Shown here piece after piece: positions 24,869-33,320 of a stretch of 64,000 nt of DNA. The DNA comes from Glycomyces niveus (lineage in GTDB: Bacteria > Actinomycetota > Actinomycetes > Mycobacteriales > Micromonosporaceae). Both the position numbers and the translations under genes were made by a program. Under the pieces are notes generated by a model. It was given only the letters and a program-made list of their open reading frames with translations. It was not told the origin of the DNA and made no database searches. The first letter of the stretch is position 1. Each line of letters begins with the position of its first letter. Location of the stretch: the NCBI RefSeq assembly GCF_017592475.1, contig NZ_JAGFNP010000004.1:124001-188000 (forward strand), written 5' to 3'.

Positions 24869-26022
24869 ACGGCCTCCCGCGCCAGCGGCAGCGTCGCCTC
24901 GACGAGCCACCCTCCACTGTGGGGTCCTGCCCGCAGTTCGCCGCCGAGCGCTTCGAACCGGGCGGCGAGGGCGACCAGGCCGGTGCCGCCGTGGCCCTTC
25001 AGGCGCGGGAGCCGGTGCCGGACGCCTTCGCGGGCACCGGCATCGGCGACGCGGACCGCCAGCGCCGCCGGATCGGCGGTGAGGGCGACCTCGATCGCGC
25101 CGGCGTGCGGGGCGTGCCTGCGCACGTTCGTCAGCGCCTCGGCGACCAGCCGGTACACCGCGTCGGCGGCTTCGCGCGGGACCCGGTCGGCCAGGTCCGG
25201 GTCGAAGTCGAAGCGGACCGGAGTCCTTGCGGTGGCGGCGAACCGGTCGACGAGTTCGGGGACGTCGGCGACGCCGTAGGTGCGGGTGTCGGGCGTCTCG
25301 CCCCTGAGCATGCCGACGGTCCGGTCCATCGCGGCGAGGGCTTCGAGGCCGGCGCGTTCGATGCGTTCGAGCGCTTCGGGGGCCTGCGCGGGGTCGCCTT
25401 CGGCGCGCGTCGCCTGCGCTTCGAGCACGATCCCGGTGACGTCGTGCGCGACCAGGTCGTGCAGGTCCCCGGCCAGGGCCAGCCGCTCGTTCCGCCGCGT
25501 CTCGGCGCGCGTCCGCTCCCGCCGCCGGACCGCGAACCGCCAGGCCGCGCCGGCCCCGATCGTGGCCAGGGCTGTGAAAGTCCCAGCGGCGGTGAAGAAG
25601 ACGTGCTCGGTCCAGGTCGCGTCGGTGTCGCGCAGCATCCGCAGCGGCTGCACTGCGAGCGCGGCCGTGACCAGCACGGCGGCACCGGTCGCAGGCCAGG
25701 CGGGCGCGTGCCGCACGGCGAGCACCGCCAAGGCGGCGAGCGCGGCGAGTTCGAGCAGCACCCAGGCACCGGCCGTCCCTGAGACGGGGCCGCGGTGCAG
25801 GGCGGTGCACAGCAGCGAGACCGCCGCGGCCGCACCGGCGGCGACGCCGGTGCGCCGGTACCGGCTCGCTTGCGCGCCGGGGGCGGCGAGGAGGACCGTC
25901 GCGGCGACCGCGGGGAGCACCGCGGTCCATGGCGCCGACGCGACGGCGACGGCGCCGCCGACCACCGCGGCGGCCGAGACGCCGGCGCCGAGCGCGCGGC
26001 GCATTGCTGACCTGTTGACCAT
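24865..26022 (-). CDS. Sensor histidine kinase, NarL/DesK-type (HisKA_3)
   Basis: 385 residues from ATG 26022; TACGGT (26030-26035) seven bases before the start suggests a leaderless message. About five hydrophobic helices fill residues 1-165. The dimerisation helix carries the phospho-acceptor His in ERLALAGDLHDLVAHDV, and the ATPase domain shows LVAEALTNVRRHAPHAG (N box) and GHGGTGLVAL (G box). The signal is unknown; no large outer sensor domain is seen, so a membrane or intramembrane signal is likely. Operon with the regulator at 24221. Confidence 0.93.
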   Translation of the reverse strand: MVNRSAMRRALGAGVSAAAVVGGAVAVASAPWTAVLPAVAATVLLAAPGAQASRYRRTGVAAGAAAAVSLLCTALHRGPVSGTAGAWVLLELAALAALAVLAVRHAPAWPATGAAVLVTAALAVQPLRMLRDTDATWTEHVFFTAAGTFTALATIGAGAAWRFAVRRRERTRAETRRNERLALAGDLHDLVAHDVTGIVLEAQATRAEGDPAQAPEALERIERAGLEALAAMDRTVGMLRGETPDTRTYGVADVPELVDRFAATARTPVRFDFDPDLADRVPREAADAVYRLVAEALTNVRRHAPHAGAIEVALTADPAALAVRVADAGAREGVRHRLPRLKGHGGTGLVALAARFEALGGELRAGPHSGGWLVEATLPLAREAV

Positions 26023-26029
26023 GCCGGGA

Positions 26030-26035
26030 ACCGTA
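26030..26035 (-). promoter_or_regulatory. -10 element (TACGGT) of the kinase gene
   Basis: TACGGT on the minus strand, seven bases before the ATG at 26022. Confidence 0.55.
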
Positions 26036-26068
26036 CCCAGCGGCGGCGACCCGCGACCTCTGCCGAAA

Positions 26069-26083
26069 GACGGATCTTCCGTC
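26069..26083. promoter_or_regulatory. Short palindrome between the two-component genes and CPBP gene
   Basis: GACGGA-TCT-TCCGTC, a perfect 6-3-6 inverted repeat, with another GACGGAT at about 26101-26107. It may be the site of the response regulator controlling both directions. Confidence 0.35.
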
Positions 26084-26169
26084 CGCGCGATCCCTCCGAT
26101 GACGGATGCACGACGGGGCCTCCGGAAACGCAGTCTGGACGGGTTCCGCTGTTCCCCAAGGAGATCGAG

Positions 26170-27072
26170 ATGAACCCGACCCTGTCCCCGCCGCGCCGCG
26201 GCCCGCTCGCCCGCCTGATCGCGGCCCGGCCCCTGCTGAGCTTCTTCGTCCTCTCGTTCGCGCCGTCGTTCGCGTACGAGATCGTGTGCATCCTCGTGCT
26301 GCGGCTCCCGCTGGTGCCGTGGATGTTCGCCGCGCCGTTCATCGGGCCGTTCCTGGCGGCCTTCGTCGTCACCGCGGCCGCCGACGGCCGCGCCGGCACC
26401 CGGGCGCTGCTGCGCGACCTCGTCCACTGGCGGGTCGGCGCCCGCTGGTACGCCCTCGTCGCGCTCGGCCTGCCCGCGTTCCTCATGTTGTGCGTGCTGC
26501 CCCTGCCGGGCGCGCTGGCGGCCTTCCGGCTGGAGCCTGCCGCGGTGCCCGAGTGGACGGTCGGCTTCGTCATCGTCCTCATCGTCGGCGGCCCGCTGGG
26601 CGAGGAGCCCGGTTGGCGCAACTTCGCCACCCCCCGCCTGCAGGAGCGGTTCGGTCCCGCGCTGGGCACGTTCGTCCTCGGCGTGATGTGGGGGCTGTGG
26701 CACCTGCCGCTGTTCCTGATCGAGGGCTACAACCACGCCGGGCGCGACCTCTCCGCCACGATCGTCCCGTACCTGGTGTTCCTCGGCTTCACGGTCGCCA
26801 TCGCCTACCTGTTCACGTGGTTGTACAACCGCACCGAGGGCAGCGGCCCGATCGCGATCGTCGCGCACACGTTCTTCAACGTGACGCTGCTGCCCGTCCT
26901 CTTCCCCGGTGTCGACAACAGCCTCCGCTACGAGGTCGTGCAGCTCGCGGCCTTCACGGTCCTGGCCGTCGTCCTGCTCGCGGCGACACGCGGCCGCCTC
27001 GGCTGGCGCGGGCGGAGCGCAGCGCCGCGCATGCGTGGGCGCTCCCCGGTCGGGTACCCCCACGGGTCCTAG
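26170..27072 (+). CDS. CPBP-family intramembrane glutamic endopeptidase
   Basis: 300 residues, ATG 26170 behind AAGGAG. About seven or eight hydrophobic helices. The catalytic motifs of the CPBP (CAAX protease and bacteriocin-processing) family are present: EEPGWR, WGLWHLP and HTFFNV in the expected order. Such proteins cleave substrates in the membrane or process peptides. Divergent from a two-component system, which suggests regulation by it. The last 25 residues are basic and likely cytoplasmic. Confidence 0.88.
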   Translation: MNPTLSPPRRGPLARLIAARPLLSFFVLSFAPSFAYEIVCILVLRLPLVPWMFAAPFIGPFLAAFVVTAAADGRAGTRALLRDLVHWRVGARWYALVALGLPAFLMLCVLPLPGALAAFRLEPAAVPEWTVGFVIVLIVGGPLGEEPGWRNFATPRLQERFGPALGTFVLGVMWGLWHLPLFLIEGYNHAGRDLSATIVPYLVFLGFTVAIAYLFTWLYNRTEGSGPIAIVAHTFFNVTLLPVLFPGVDNSLRYEVVQLAAFTVLAVVLLAATRGRLGWRGRSAAPRMRGRSPVGYPHGS

Positions 27073-27085
27073 CGAAGGGGGAGCC

Positions 27086-27292
27086 ATGACCGAATGGCGC
27101 GCGAACGAGAGCGGCGAGCGGCAGGAGCCCGTCCCGGGCGATCCGGTGCCGGACGGGCCGACGCGGCCCGATCCGATCCAGCCGTATCCGGACCCGAACG
27201 ATCCCAGCCCGACGCCGCCCTACCCGGAGCCGACCGACCCTGACCCGAATCAGCCGGTCCCGGGCGAGCCGGCGCCGCCGCTCGGGAGGTAA
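27086..27292 (+). CDS. Small proline/aspartate-rich protein
   Basis: 68 residues, ATG 27086 with GAAGGGGGAG before it, 13 bases after the protease gene. After a short polar start it is built of repeats of Pro with Asp, Asn and Glu (PDPNDPSPTPPYPEPTDP). Intrinsically disordered, no signal peptide. Possibly co-transcribed with the protease. No function can be assigned, and expression is not certain. Confidence 0.5.
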   Translation: MTEWRANESGERQEPVPGDPVPDGPTRPDPIQPYPDPNDPSPTPPYPEPTDPDPNQPVPGEPAPPLGR

Positions 27293-27305
27293 GGCCCGCC
27301 GCAGG

Positions 27306-28424
27306 TCAGGCCGCGAGTTCGTGGAAGAGGCGGCGCACGGCGGCGAGGACGGTCGCCCGGAGCTCGCTCACCGCGGGTCCGGCCTCCCCGTCGTGCGCCC
27401 GGGCCTCCAGCGCCTCCAGTGGCGAGGCGTCGGCGGGGGCCGGGGACGCGTCGTCGCAGGGATGCTGGAGCAGGTGCGCGACCTGCCGCTCGTGGGCGTC
27501 AGCGGCGGTTTCGAGCGCTGCCGCGCAGGCCCGCCGGTAGGCCGGGTCGAGTGCGGTTTCGTGCATCGCGCGGCGGGTCCTGCCGTCGAGAAGGTCGGCG
27601 AGGGTCTTGGCGGCGTTGCCGACCCGCTGGTGGTGTTCGAGCGCGGCCTGGCAGCGGTCGAGGACGGCGTACTCGTCGGCGGTGGACTGCGGATTGAGCC
27701 GGAGGCTGTTGCGGGCCCGGTCGAGGGCCGCCGCAGTGTCGGCTCCGCGCGTCTCGAGCGCCTTCGCGCGCGCCGACCAGTCGCCGTCCTCGGTGCGGTC
27801 GCGGCCCGAGCGGAGCGCGGCGGCGACCTCCCGCAGGAGGCCGGCGGTCGCGGCGGCGTCGCGGTGGAGGCGGGTGCCGACCGCGCGCACCCGGCCCGGG
27901 GGCACGAGCAGCAGGTTCAGTCCGATCCCGACGCCGGCCCCGAGCGCGGTCTCCACCAGGCGCGCCAGCACGTAAGGTTCGTCCACATTGTCTACAGCGA
28001 CCATGAAGAGCGCCGTGAACGGCACGTAGAGGCCCTGGTCGTCCAGGCGCGGCCAGTGGCTCAGCAGCAGCGCGACCGGCACGCAGACCGCGAGCGCCAG
28101 CTCCCTGCCGGGCGTGACGGCGACGGCCGCAACCGCTACGGCAACCCCCATGGCGACCGCGGCCATCTGACGCAGGCCGGTGAGCGCCGACCAGTGCACG
28201 GTCGGCCTGACCACGATGAGCGCCGCCCACGGCGCGAGGTACGGCTGCGGCAGCGCGAGCACCTGCGAGGCGATGAACCACGCGAGCACGGCCGTGACCG
28301 CGGCCTTGAGCGCCTGCAGCGCCGTCTCGCGCGCCCACGTGTCGCGCCGCGCGGCCGCCCGCGCGAACCGCCATGCCCCGCGCAGGTCGCCGCGGACGCC
28401 GCTGCTGACAGCGTTCGGCTCCAT
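27306..28424 (-). CDS. FUSC-family membrane protein (aromatic acid exporter-like)
   Basis: 372 residues. A six-helix membrane block fills about residues 35-185 (ALKAAVTAVLAWFIASQVL through GAGVGIGLNLLLVPPGRVR), followed by a long cytoplasmic helical region with many alanines and arginines. This matches FUSC/AaeB-like proteins, proposed exporters of aromatic or phenolic compounds. There is no matching membrane-fusion partner nearby. Convergent with the proline-rich gene. Confidence 0.82.
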   Translation of the reverse strand: MEPNAVSSGVRGDLRGAWRFARAAARRDTWARETALQALKAAVTAVLAWFIASQVLALPQPYLAPWAALIVVRPTVHWSALTGLRQMAAVAMGVAVAVAAVAVTPGRELALAVCVPVALLLSHWPRLDDQGLYVPFTALFMVAVDNVDEPYVLARLVETALGAGVGIGLNLLLVPPGRVRAVGTRLHRDAAATAGLLREVAAALRSGRDRTEDGDWSARAKALETRGADTAAALDRARNSLRLNPQSTADEYAVLDRCQAALEHHQRVGNAAKTLADLLDGRTRRAMHETALDPAYRRACAAALETAADAHERQVAHLLQHPCDDASPAPADASPLEALEARAHDGEAGPAVSELRATVLAAVRRLFHELAA

Positions 28425-28504
28425 CCGGCACGCCTTCCCCGAAACGGCGGCCGCTATGCCTCCCCGCGGCGCCCGTCACGGCCGACCCCGCCCGGAGGCC
28501 GTGG

Positions 28505-28978
28505 TCAGCCGGACTTCGCCTTGGCCTCGGCCAGGCGCGCGAGGCGGCGCAGGGTCTCGCGGTTGCGGGGCGCGAGCAGCTTGGCCTGCAACGGGTCCGG
28601 GAGGGCGGCGACCGGCCCGTTGACGGCAAGTTCGGTCATCCTGATCGTGGCGCCCTCGCCGTCGGGGGCGATGTCGAAGCGCACGCGGGCCTTCCCGAAC
28701 GGCCACATGCGGGCCTCGAGGACGAGCAAGTGCGGCGGATCGACGGCGGCGACGCTCGTGTAGTCCTTGATGACCAGCGGCCAGGGCCCGATGCTGTGGC
28801 GGATGCGGGCGCCCTTGGCGGGCCAGCGCTCGTCGGCGTCGCGGATGCTGGAGGCGCCGACGACCCAGGACGCGTAGTTCCAGCCGTCCGCGAGTACCGC
28901 GAACACGGCTTCCGGGGTGGCCGAGACGCGCGCGGTGACGCCTCGCTCCATCGCGTCTGACGCCGTCTTACGACTCAT
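28505..28978 (-). CDS. SRPBCC-family protein
   Basis: 157 residues from ATG 28978. The pattern VSATPEAVFAVLADGWNYASW and the C-terminal helix are typical of small helix-grip proteins that bind a hydrophobic ligand. A second start at 28951 (MERGVTARV) is possible. It precedes no enzyme in the same direction, but it follows the FAD oxidoreductase at 29086 by 107 bases, in the same orientation. Confidence 0.85.
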   Translation of the reverse strand: MSRKTASDAMERGVTARVSATPEAVFAVLADGWNYASWVVGASSIRDADERWPAKGARIRHSIGPWPLVIKDYTSVAAVDPPHLLVLEARMWPFGKARVRFDIAPDGEGATIRMTELAVNGPVAALPDPLQAKLLAPRNRETLRRLARLAEAKAKSG

Positions 28979-29085
28979 CGTGCACCGCCTTCGTCCGGTG
29001 CGGAGGACGCGACTCCGCGTGCTCCGCGCAAGTGGAGGTACCCGCCGCGGCGGGCCGTAAAACCTGGTCACGGGCCTGGAGCCGG

Positions 29086-30684
29086 TCAGTCGTCGCGGTA
29101 GAGCACGCGGTGCGCGCAGGCGATCGCGGCGCGGTAGGCCTCGCCCGCGGCGCCGTTCCGGGCGAGGGCCGCGCGGGCGGCGTTCGCGCCCGCGGCCCCG
29201 TGGACCGCACCGCCGGGGTGAGCGGAGGCGCTCGCGAGGAAGAGGCGGTCCAGGACGGTGTCGGCCCGGGCGAGGCCGGGCACGGGCCGGAAGAACAGCT
29301 GCTGGTGCACGGCCGCGGTGCCGCCGTTGATGGCCCCTTCGTCGAGGTTGCGGTCGAGGCCTTCGAGGTCGCGGGGGCCGCTGACGAGCCTGGCGGTGAC
29401 ACGGTCGCCGAAGCCGGGGGCGTGGCGCTCGATGACCGCTTCGATGCGTTCGACGCCGCGGCGGACGCGGTCGGCGTTCCAGCCGCCGCCGCGGGGCAGC
29501 CGCGTGTAGGCCCAGAGGGTCTCGGTCCCGGCGGGCGAGCGCGTCGGGTCGGTGGTGGTCATCTGGCCCATGAGCAGGAAGGGTGCCTGCGGGTCGCGAC
29601 CGGAGGCGAGGTCGGCGCTCATCGTGGAGAGGCCGTCGAGGTCGGCGCCCAAATGGACGGTGCCGGCGTCAGCGGCGCCGGCAACGGTCCAGGGGACCGG
29701 TCCGTTCAGCGCCCAGTCCACTTTGATCGTGGCCGGGTCCCATTCGAACGCCTTGAGGTCGGCCGAGAGGCGGGCGGGGAGGTGGTCGGCGTCGACGAGG
29801 TCGAGGTACAGGTGCGGGGCGGCGACATCGGCGAGCACCGCCCGCCGGGCCCGGATGTCGGTGCCCTCGGCATCGCGGACGCCGACGGCGACGCCCCTGG
29901 CGTGCAGGATCTTCGCGGCGGGTCTGCCGCAGTCGAGGCGGCCGCCGAGCGAGTGGAGGCGGGCGACCAGCGCCGCGGTGAGCCGGCCCGCGCCCCCTTC
30001 GGGCACCGGGAAGCCGACGTCCTGGCCGACCATCGAGAGCAGCCACCCGAACAGGCCGCTCCCGGCCTGGTCGGGGCCGAGGCCGCTGTGCATGGCGTTG
30101 CCCGCGACGAGGAGCTTCGCGCCTTCGCCGGTGAAGCGCACGTCGCCGAAGCGGCGGGCGGGGAGCATGAGGTCGCGGGCGAAGCGGAGCGCGCCGGCGG
30201 CGCCGAGTGCCCGCAGCAGCCCGGCGCCGGCGCGGACGGGCGGGAAGGGGCGCAACATCGCCTCGATCAGGGGCTCGCGGACCCGCTGCCAGCGTTCGAA
30301 CTCGGTCCGCCACGCGCCGCCGTCGCCGGGCGCGAAGGCGTCGAGGGACTGGGCGGTGCGGTCGAGGTCTTGTGAGAGCACGGCGGCGCGGCCGTCGGGG
30401 AGCACGTGTGCGAGGACTTCCGGTGCGCGCCGCCAGCGCAGGCCGTGGCGTTCGAGGTCGAGGCCGCGCACGACCGGGGAGACGGCGGCGAGCGGGTAGA
30501 AGGCGCTGCACCGGTCGGAGCGGAACCCGGGGGCGATCTCGGTGGTGCGCACGGCCCCGCCGGGTTCGGGGGCGGCTTCGAGGACCAGCACCTCCCAGCC
30601 CGCGTCGGCGAGCAGGTTCGCGGCGACCAGGCCGTTCGGGCCCGCCCCGACCACGACCGCGTCGAACGTCTCGGCTTCCGTCAT
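29086..30684 (-). CDS. FAD-dependent oxidoreductase, phytoene desaturase-like
   Basis: 532 residues from ATG 30684 behind AGGAGGT. The dinucleotide-binding motif VVGAGPNGLVAANLLADAG opens the protein, and the C-terminal SASAHPGGAVHGAAGANAA is the second flavin-binding region. The overall pattern is that of the CrtI-like desaturase/amine oxidase group, often annotated as NAD(P)/FAD-dependent oxidoreductases of unknown substrate. No carotenoid synthase is close by, so a carotenoid role is not implied. Soluble, probably membrane-associated. Confidence 0.88.
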   Translation of the reverse strand: MTEAETFDAVVVGAGPNGLVAANLLADAGWEVLVLEAAPEPGGAVRTTEIAPGFRSDRCSAFYPLAAVSPVVRGLDLERHGLRWRRAPEVLAHVLPDGRAAVLSQDLDRTAQSLDAFAPGDGGAWRTEFERWQRVREPLIEAMLRPFPPVRAGAGLLRALGAAGALRFARDLMLPARRFGDVRFTGEGAKLLVAGNAMHSGLGPDQAGSGLFGWLLSMVGQDVGFPVPEGGAGRLTAALVARLHSLGGRLDCGRPAAKILHARGVAVGVRDAEGTDIRARRAVLADVAAPHLYLDLVDADHLPARLSADLKAFEWDPATIKVDWALNGPVPWTVAGAADAGTVHLGADLDGLSTMSADLASGRDPQAPFLLMGQMTTTDPTRSPAGTETLWAYTRLPRGGGWNADRVRRGVERIEAVIERHAPGFGDRVTARLVSGPRDLEGLDRNLDEGAINGGTAAVHQQLFFRPVPGLARADTVLDRLFLASASAHPGGAVHGAAGANAARAALARNGAAGEAYRAAIACAHRVLYRDD

Positions 30685-30818
30685 CCTCGGCACCTCCTGT
30701 CCGCGCTCGGGTACCCGGGCGGACCTCGATGATGTACCGCCGAGGGGCCGGACATGCGGGTTTCGCGCACTGTCGTCGCCGATTTCCGCTTACGGCAACG
30801 TGAAACGTGCTAGCGATT

Positions 30819-30824
30819 TAGCAT
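30819..30824 (+). promoter_or_regulatory. -10 element (TAGCAT) of the cupin gene
   Basis: TAGCAT six bases before the ATG at 30831; leaderless message expected. Confidence 0.6.
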
Positions 30825-30830
30825 CGGCCT

Positions 30831-31169
30831 ATGCAGATAAGCGCAGCAGGAACCGTGGTCGAAGAACTCGTGCAGGCCGCTTCGGCCTCGCCTTCGGGCC
30901 GGGCGGGGCGGACCGTGCACGGCGGCAGCGGGCGGATTCTCGGCCAGACCCTCATCGCCCTGAACCGGGGGGCGTCCCTCGATGACAATCCCAATCCGGC
31001 CGAGACGACCTTCCTGGTCATCCGCGGCCGCGTCCGCCTCACCGCGAACGGCGAGTCCACCACGGGCGTCCCCTTCGACCTCATCGCCGTCCCCGACGTC
31101 GGCGACTACGACCTCGAGGTCCTCGAAGACGCGGTCGTCCTCATCACCGTGGCCCGCCTGTCCGACTGA
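30831..31169 (+). CDS. Cupin-domain protein
   Basis: 112 residues. The beta-barrel pattern is visible: NPNPAETTFLVIRGRVRLTA, then GVPFDLIAVPDVGDYDLEVL. The usual metal-binding His/Glu set is mostly absent, so it may be non-metal or binding only. ATG fixed by the TAGCAT promoter six bases upstream. Stands alone, ending six bases before the mini acetyltransferase on the other strand. Confidence 0.75.
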   Translation: MQISAAGTVVEELVQAASASPSGRAGRTVHGGSGRILGQTLIALNRGASLDDNPNPAETTFLVIRGRVRLTANGESTTGVPFDLIAVPDVGDYDLEVLEDAVVLITVARLSD

Positions 31170-31174
31170 GCCGG

Positions 31175-31333
31175 TCACGGCTCCGGAGCGCGGACCGCCT
31201 TGGCGGGGTTGCCGACGGCGACGACGTTCGCGGGGAGGTCGCGGGTGACGACCGCACCGACGGCGCTGTTGTCGCCGATCGTGACACCGGGGCAGCGCAT
31301 CATCCGGTCGTCCCCCGCGAAGTGGTCGGTCAT
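31175..31333 (-). pseudogene. Internally deleted sugar O-acetyltransferase (Mac-like)
   Basis: The 52-codon frame begins with MTDHFAGDDR, the start of maltose/galactoside O-acetyltransferases, and then jumps within a few residues to their end, CPGVTIGDNSAVGAVVTRDL followed by NVVAVGNPAKAVR. About 130 residues, including the active site, are missing between. The remaining frame is intact but cannot be an enzyme. A clean internal deletion near 31292-31303 is the simplest reading. Confidence 0.72.
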
Positions 31334-31387
31334 GCGCACGAACCGTTTACGAACAGGGACTGCCGCAGCCGCTCAGCCGGGTCCGGA

Positions 31388-32587
31388 TCAGCTACCGGCG
31401 ATGGCGCGGGCGAGGATCGCGATGCCGCGGTCGATCTCGGCGGGTTCGATGACCAGGGGCGGGGCGATGCGGACGGTCCTGCGCTGGGTCTCCTTGCACA
31501 GCAGGCCGAGTCGGGCGGCGCGCTCGCACACCTCTCGTGCGGTCGGGCCGTCGTCGGCGAGGTCGACGCCTGCCCAGAGACCGCAGACCCTCACCGCGTC
31601 GACGCCCTCGAGTCTGGCGAGCGCGGCTTCGAGGTGCTCGCCGAGCTCGGCGGCGCGGCGCTGCCACTCGCCGGTGGCGAGCATGGCGACGACCTCGGTG
31701 CCGACGGCGGCGGCGAGGGGGTTGCCGCCGAACGTGGAGCCGTGGGTGCCGGGAGTGAAGACGTCCATGACCTCGCGGTCGGCGACGACCGCCGAGACCG
31801 GGACGATGCCGCCGCCCAAGGCCTTGCCGAGCAGGTAGACGTCGGGCACGACCGCCTCGCGGTCGCAGGCGAAGGTGCGACCGGTGCGCGCGAGCCCGGA
31901 CTGGATCTCGTCGGCGATCAAGAGGACGCCGCTCTGGTCGCAGGCCTCGCGGACCGCGCGCAGGTAGCCCCCGGGCGGGACGACCACACCGGCTTCGCCT
32001 TGGACGGGTTCGATGAGGACGGCGACCGTGTCGGGGCCGATCGCCGCGCGCAAGGCGTCGATGTCGCCGTACGGGACCGAGTCGAAGCCGCCGTCGAAGG
32101 GCCCGAAGCCTTCGCGGGCGTCCGGGTCGGACGAGAAGCCGACGATGGTCGTGGTGCGGCCGTGGAAGTTCCCGTCGAACACGACGATCCGCGCCTTCCC
32201 GGCGGCGACACCCTTGCGCGTGTAGCCCCATTTGCGGGCGGCCTTGATCGCGGTCTCCACCGCCTCGGCGCCGGTGTTCATCGGCAGGACGGCTTCTTTG
32301 CCGCACAGCTCGGCGAGTCCTGACAGGAACGGGCCGAGCGCGTCCGTGTGAAAGGCCCGGGAGGCGAGCGTGAGCCGGTCGAGCTGGGCCTTCGCCGCCG
32401 CGACCAAGCGCGGATGCCGGTGCCCGAAGTTCACCGCCGAGTACGCCGCGAGCCAGTCGAGGTACCGGTTGCCCTCGGTGTCGGTGACCCACGCACCCTC
32501 GCCCTCGGCCAGCACCACCGGCAACGGGTGGTAGTTGTGCGCCCCATAACGGTGCTCGAGTGCGGTCAAGTCGCTCGCCCGGTTCAT
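31388..32587 (-). CDS. rocD: Ornithine-oxo-acid aminotransferase
   Basis: 399 residues from ATG 32587. The class III aminotransferase fold is complete: GAHNYHPLPVVL at the start (typical of ornithine aminotransferases), MNTGAEAVETAIKAARKWGY, FHGRTTTIVGFS, the PLP motif ADEIQSGLARTG and the PLP lysine in LLGKALGGG. It moves the delta-amino group of ornithine to 2-oxoglutarate, giving glutamate semialdehyde, linking arginine breakdown to proline and glutamate. No other arginine genes are adjacent, and the Lrp gene at 48419 is too far to link. Confidence 0.95.
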   Translation of the reverse strand: MNRASDLTALEHRYGAHNYHPLPVVLAEGEGAWVTDTEGNRYLDWLAAYSAVNFGHRHPRLVAAAKAQLDRLTLASRAFHTDALGPFLSGLAELCGKEAVLPMNTGAEAVETAIKAARKWGYTRKGVAAGKARIVVFDGNFHGRTTTIVGFSSDPDAREGFGPFDGGFDSVPYGDIDALRAAIGPDTVAVLIEPVQGEAGVVVPPGGYLRAVREACDQSGVLLIADEIQSGLARTGRTFACDREAVVPDVYLLGKALGGGIVPVSAVVADREVMDVFTPGTHGSTFGGNPLAAAVGTEVVAMLATGEWQRRAAELGEHLEAALARLEGVDAVRVCGLWAGVDLADDGPTAREVCERAARLGLLCKETQRRTVRIAPPLVIEPAEIDRGIAILARAIAGS

Positions 32588-32667
32588 GGACTTCCTCTCG
32601 GTAGGCGGATGCGGCAATGCGGATCCAAGTCCACCACACCAGCCTGGTCTCAGCGCCGCATCGATGG

Positions 32668-32673
32668 CACAGT
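32668..32673 (+). promoter_or_regulatory. -10 element (CACAGT) of the GNAT gene
   Basis: CACAGT six bases before the ATG at 32680, the same spacing as the CACAAT before the gene at 3194. Confidence 0.4.
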
Positions 32674-32679
32674 AGGGCC

Positions 32680-33183
32680 ATGCCTGAATACGAGCCGATG
32701 TCATTCCACCTGGCGACCGCCCGGTTGACCATGCAGCCCTGGGTCGAGGGGGATGCCGAAGCGCTCCGCGAGCTCCACGCCGAACGCGGCGGGTGGACGC
32801 CGACGGTGGAGGAGACCCGCGGCATCATCGAAGGTGGACTCGCCTCCGCCGCCGAGACGGGGATCGCCCTGCTGCCGATACGCCGCCGGGAGGAGGGCGA
32901 CTTCATCGGCTACTGCGGGCTGACCGTCGGCCGGGCCACGCTCGACGAACCCGAGATCGCGTACGAGCTCTTCAAACGCGTGCACGGCAACGGCTACGCC
33001 ACCGAAGCGGCCGCCGCCGTCCTCGAAGCCGCGGCCCTGACCGGGCGGAAGCGGCTCTGGTCGACCGTGCGCACCTGGAATACGGCGTCGTTCCGGGTCC
33101 TCGACAAGATCGGCTTCGAACGCGACCACGTCACCACCGACGACCGAGGTGAGATCGTGTGGCTCACGCGCGCGCTTCCATAA
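32680..33183 (+). CDS. GNAT-family N-acetyltransferase (RimJ/RimL type)
   Basis: 167 residues from ATG 32680. The strands and helix around YELFKRVHGNGYATEAAAAV form the acetyl-CoA loop, and SFRVLDKIGFERD is the typical end of ribosomal-protein or small-molecule acetyltransferases of the RimJ type. The acceptor is unknown. Divergent from rocD with a 92-base gap. Confidence 0.88.
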   Translation: MPEYEPMSFHLATARLTMQPWVEGDAEALRELHAERGGWTPTVEETRGIIEGGLASAAETGIALLPIRRREEGDFIGYCGLTVGRATLDEPEIAYELFKRVHGNGYATEAAAAVLEAAALTGRKRLWSTVRTWNTASFRVLDKIGFERDHVTTDDRGEIVWLTRALP

Positions 33184-33205
33184 GCCGGAACATCGTTCGG
33201 ACGGC

Positions 33206-33320
33206 TCAGCCGGCGTTCGGGCGCGACACGGCGCGGCCCGCGGCGAGCAAGATGAGGATCGCGATGAGCGCGAAGACGGTGTTGCCGATCAGGTCGGCGG
33301 TCGCGGAGCCGCCGCTCTCG
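33206..33320 (-). pseudogene. Possible C-terminal fragment of a membrane protein
   Basis: The minus-strand frame ends with LIGNTVFALIAILILLAAG followed by RAVSRPNAG, a convincing single membrane helix with a basic tail. No plausible start is present; upstream it overlaps the TetR fragment. It may be what is left of a permease once controlled by that TetR. Confidence 0.3.

Noticed and set aside
29086..30684. FAD oxidoreductase and CrtA-like gene as parts of a carotenoid cluster.
   Set aside because: They are about 12 kb apart and no phytoene synthase, lycopene cyclase or isoprenoid synthase lies in the window.
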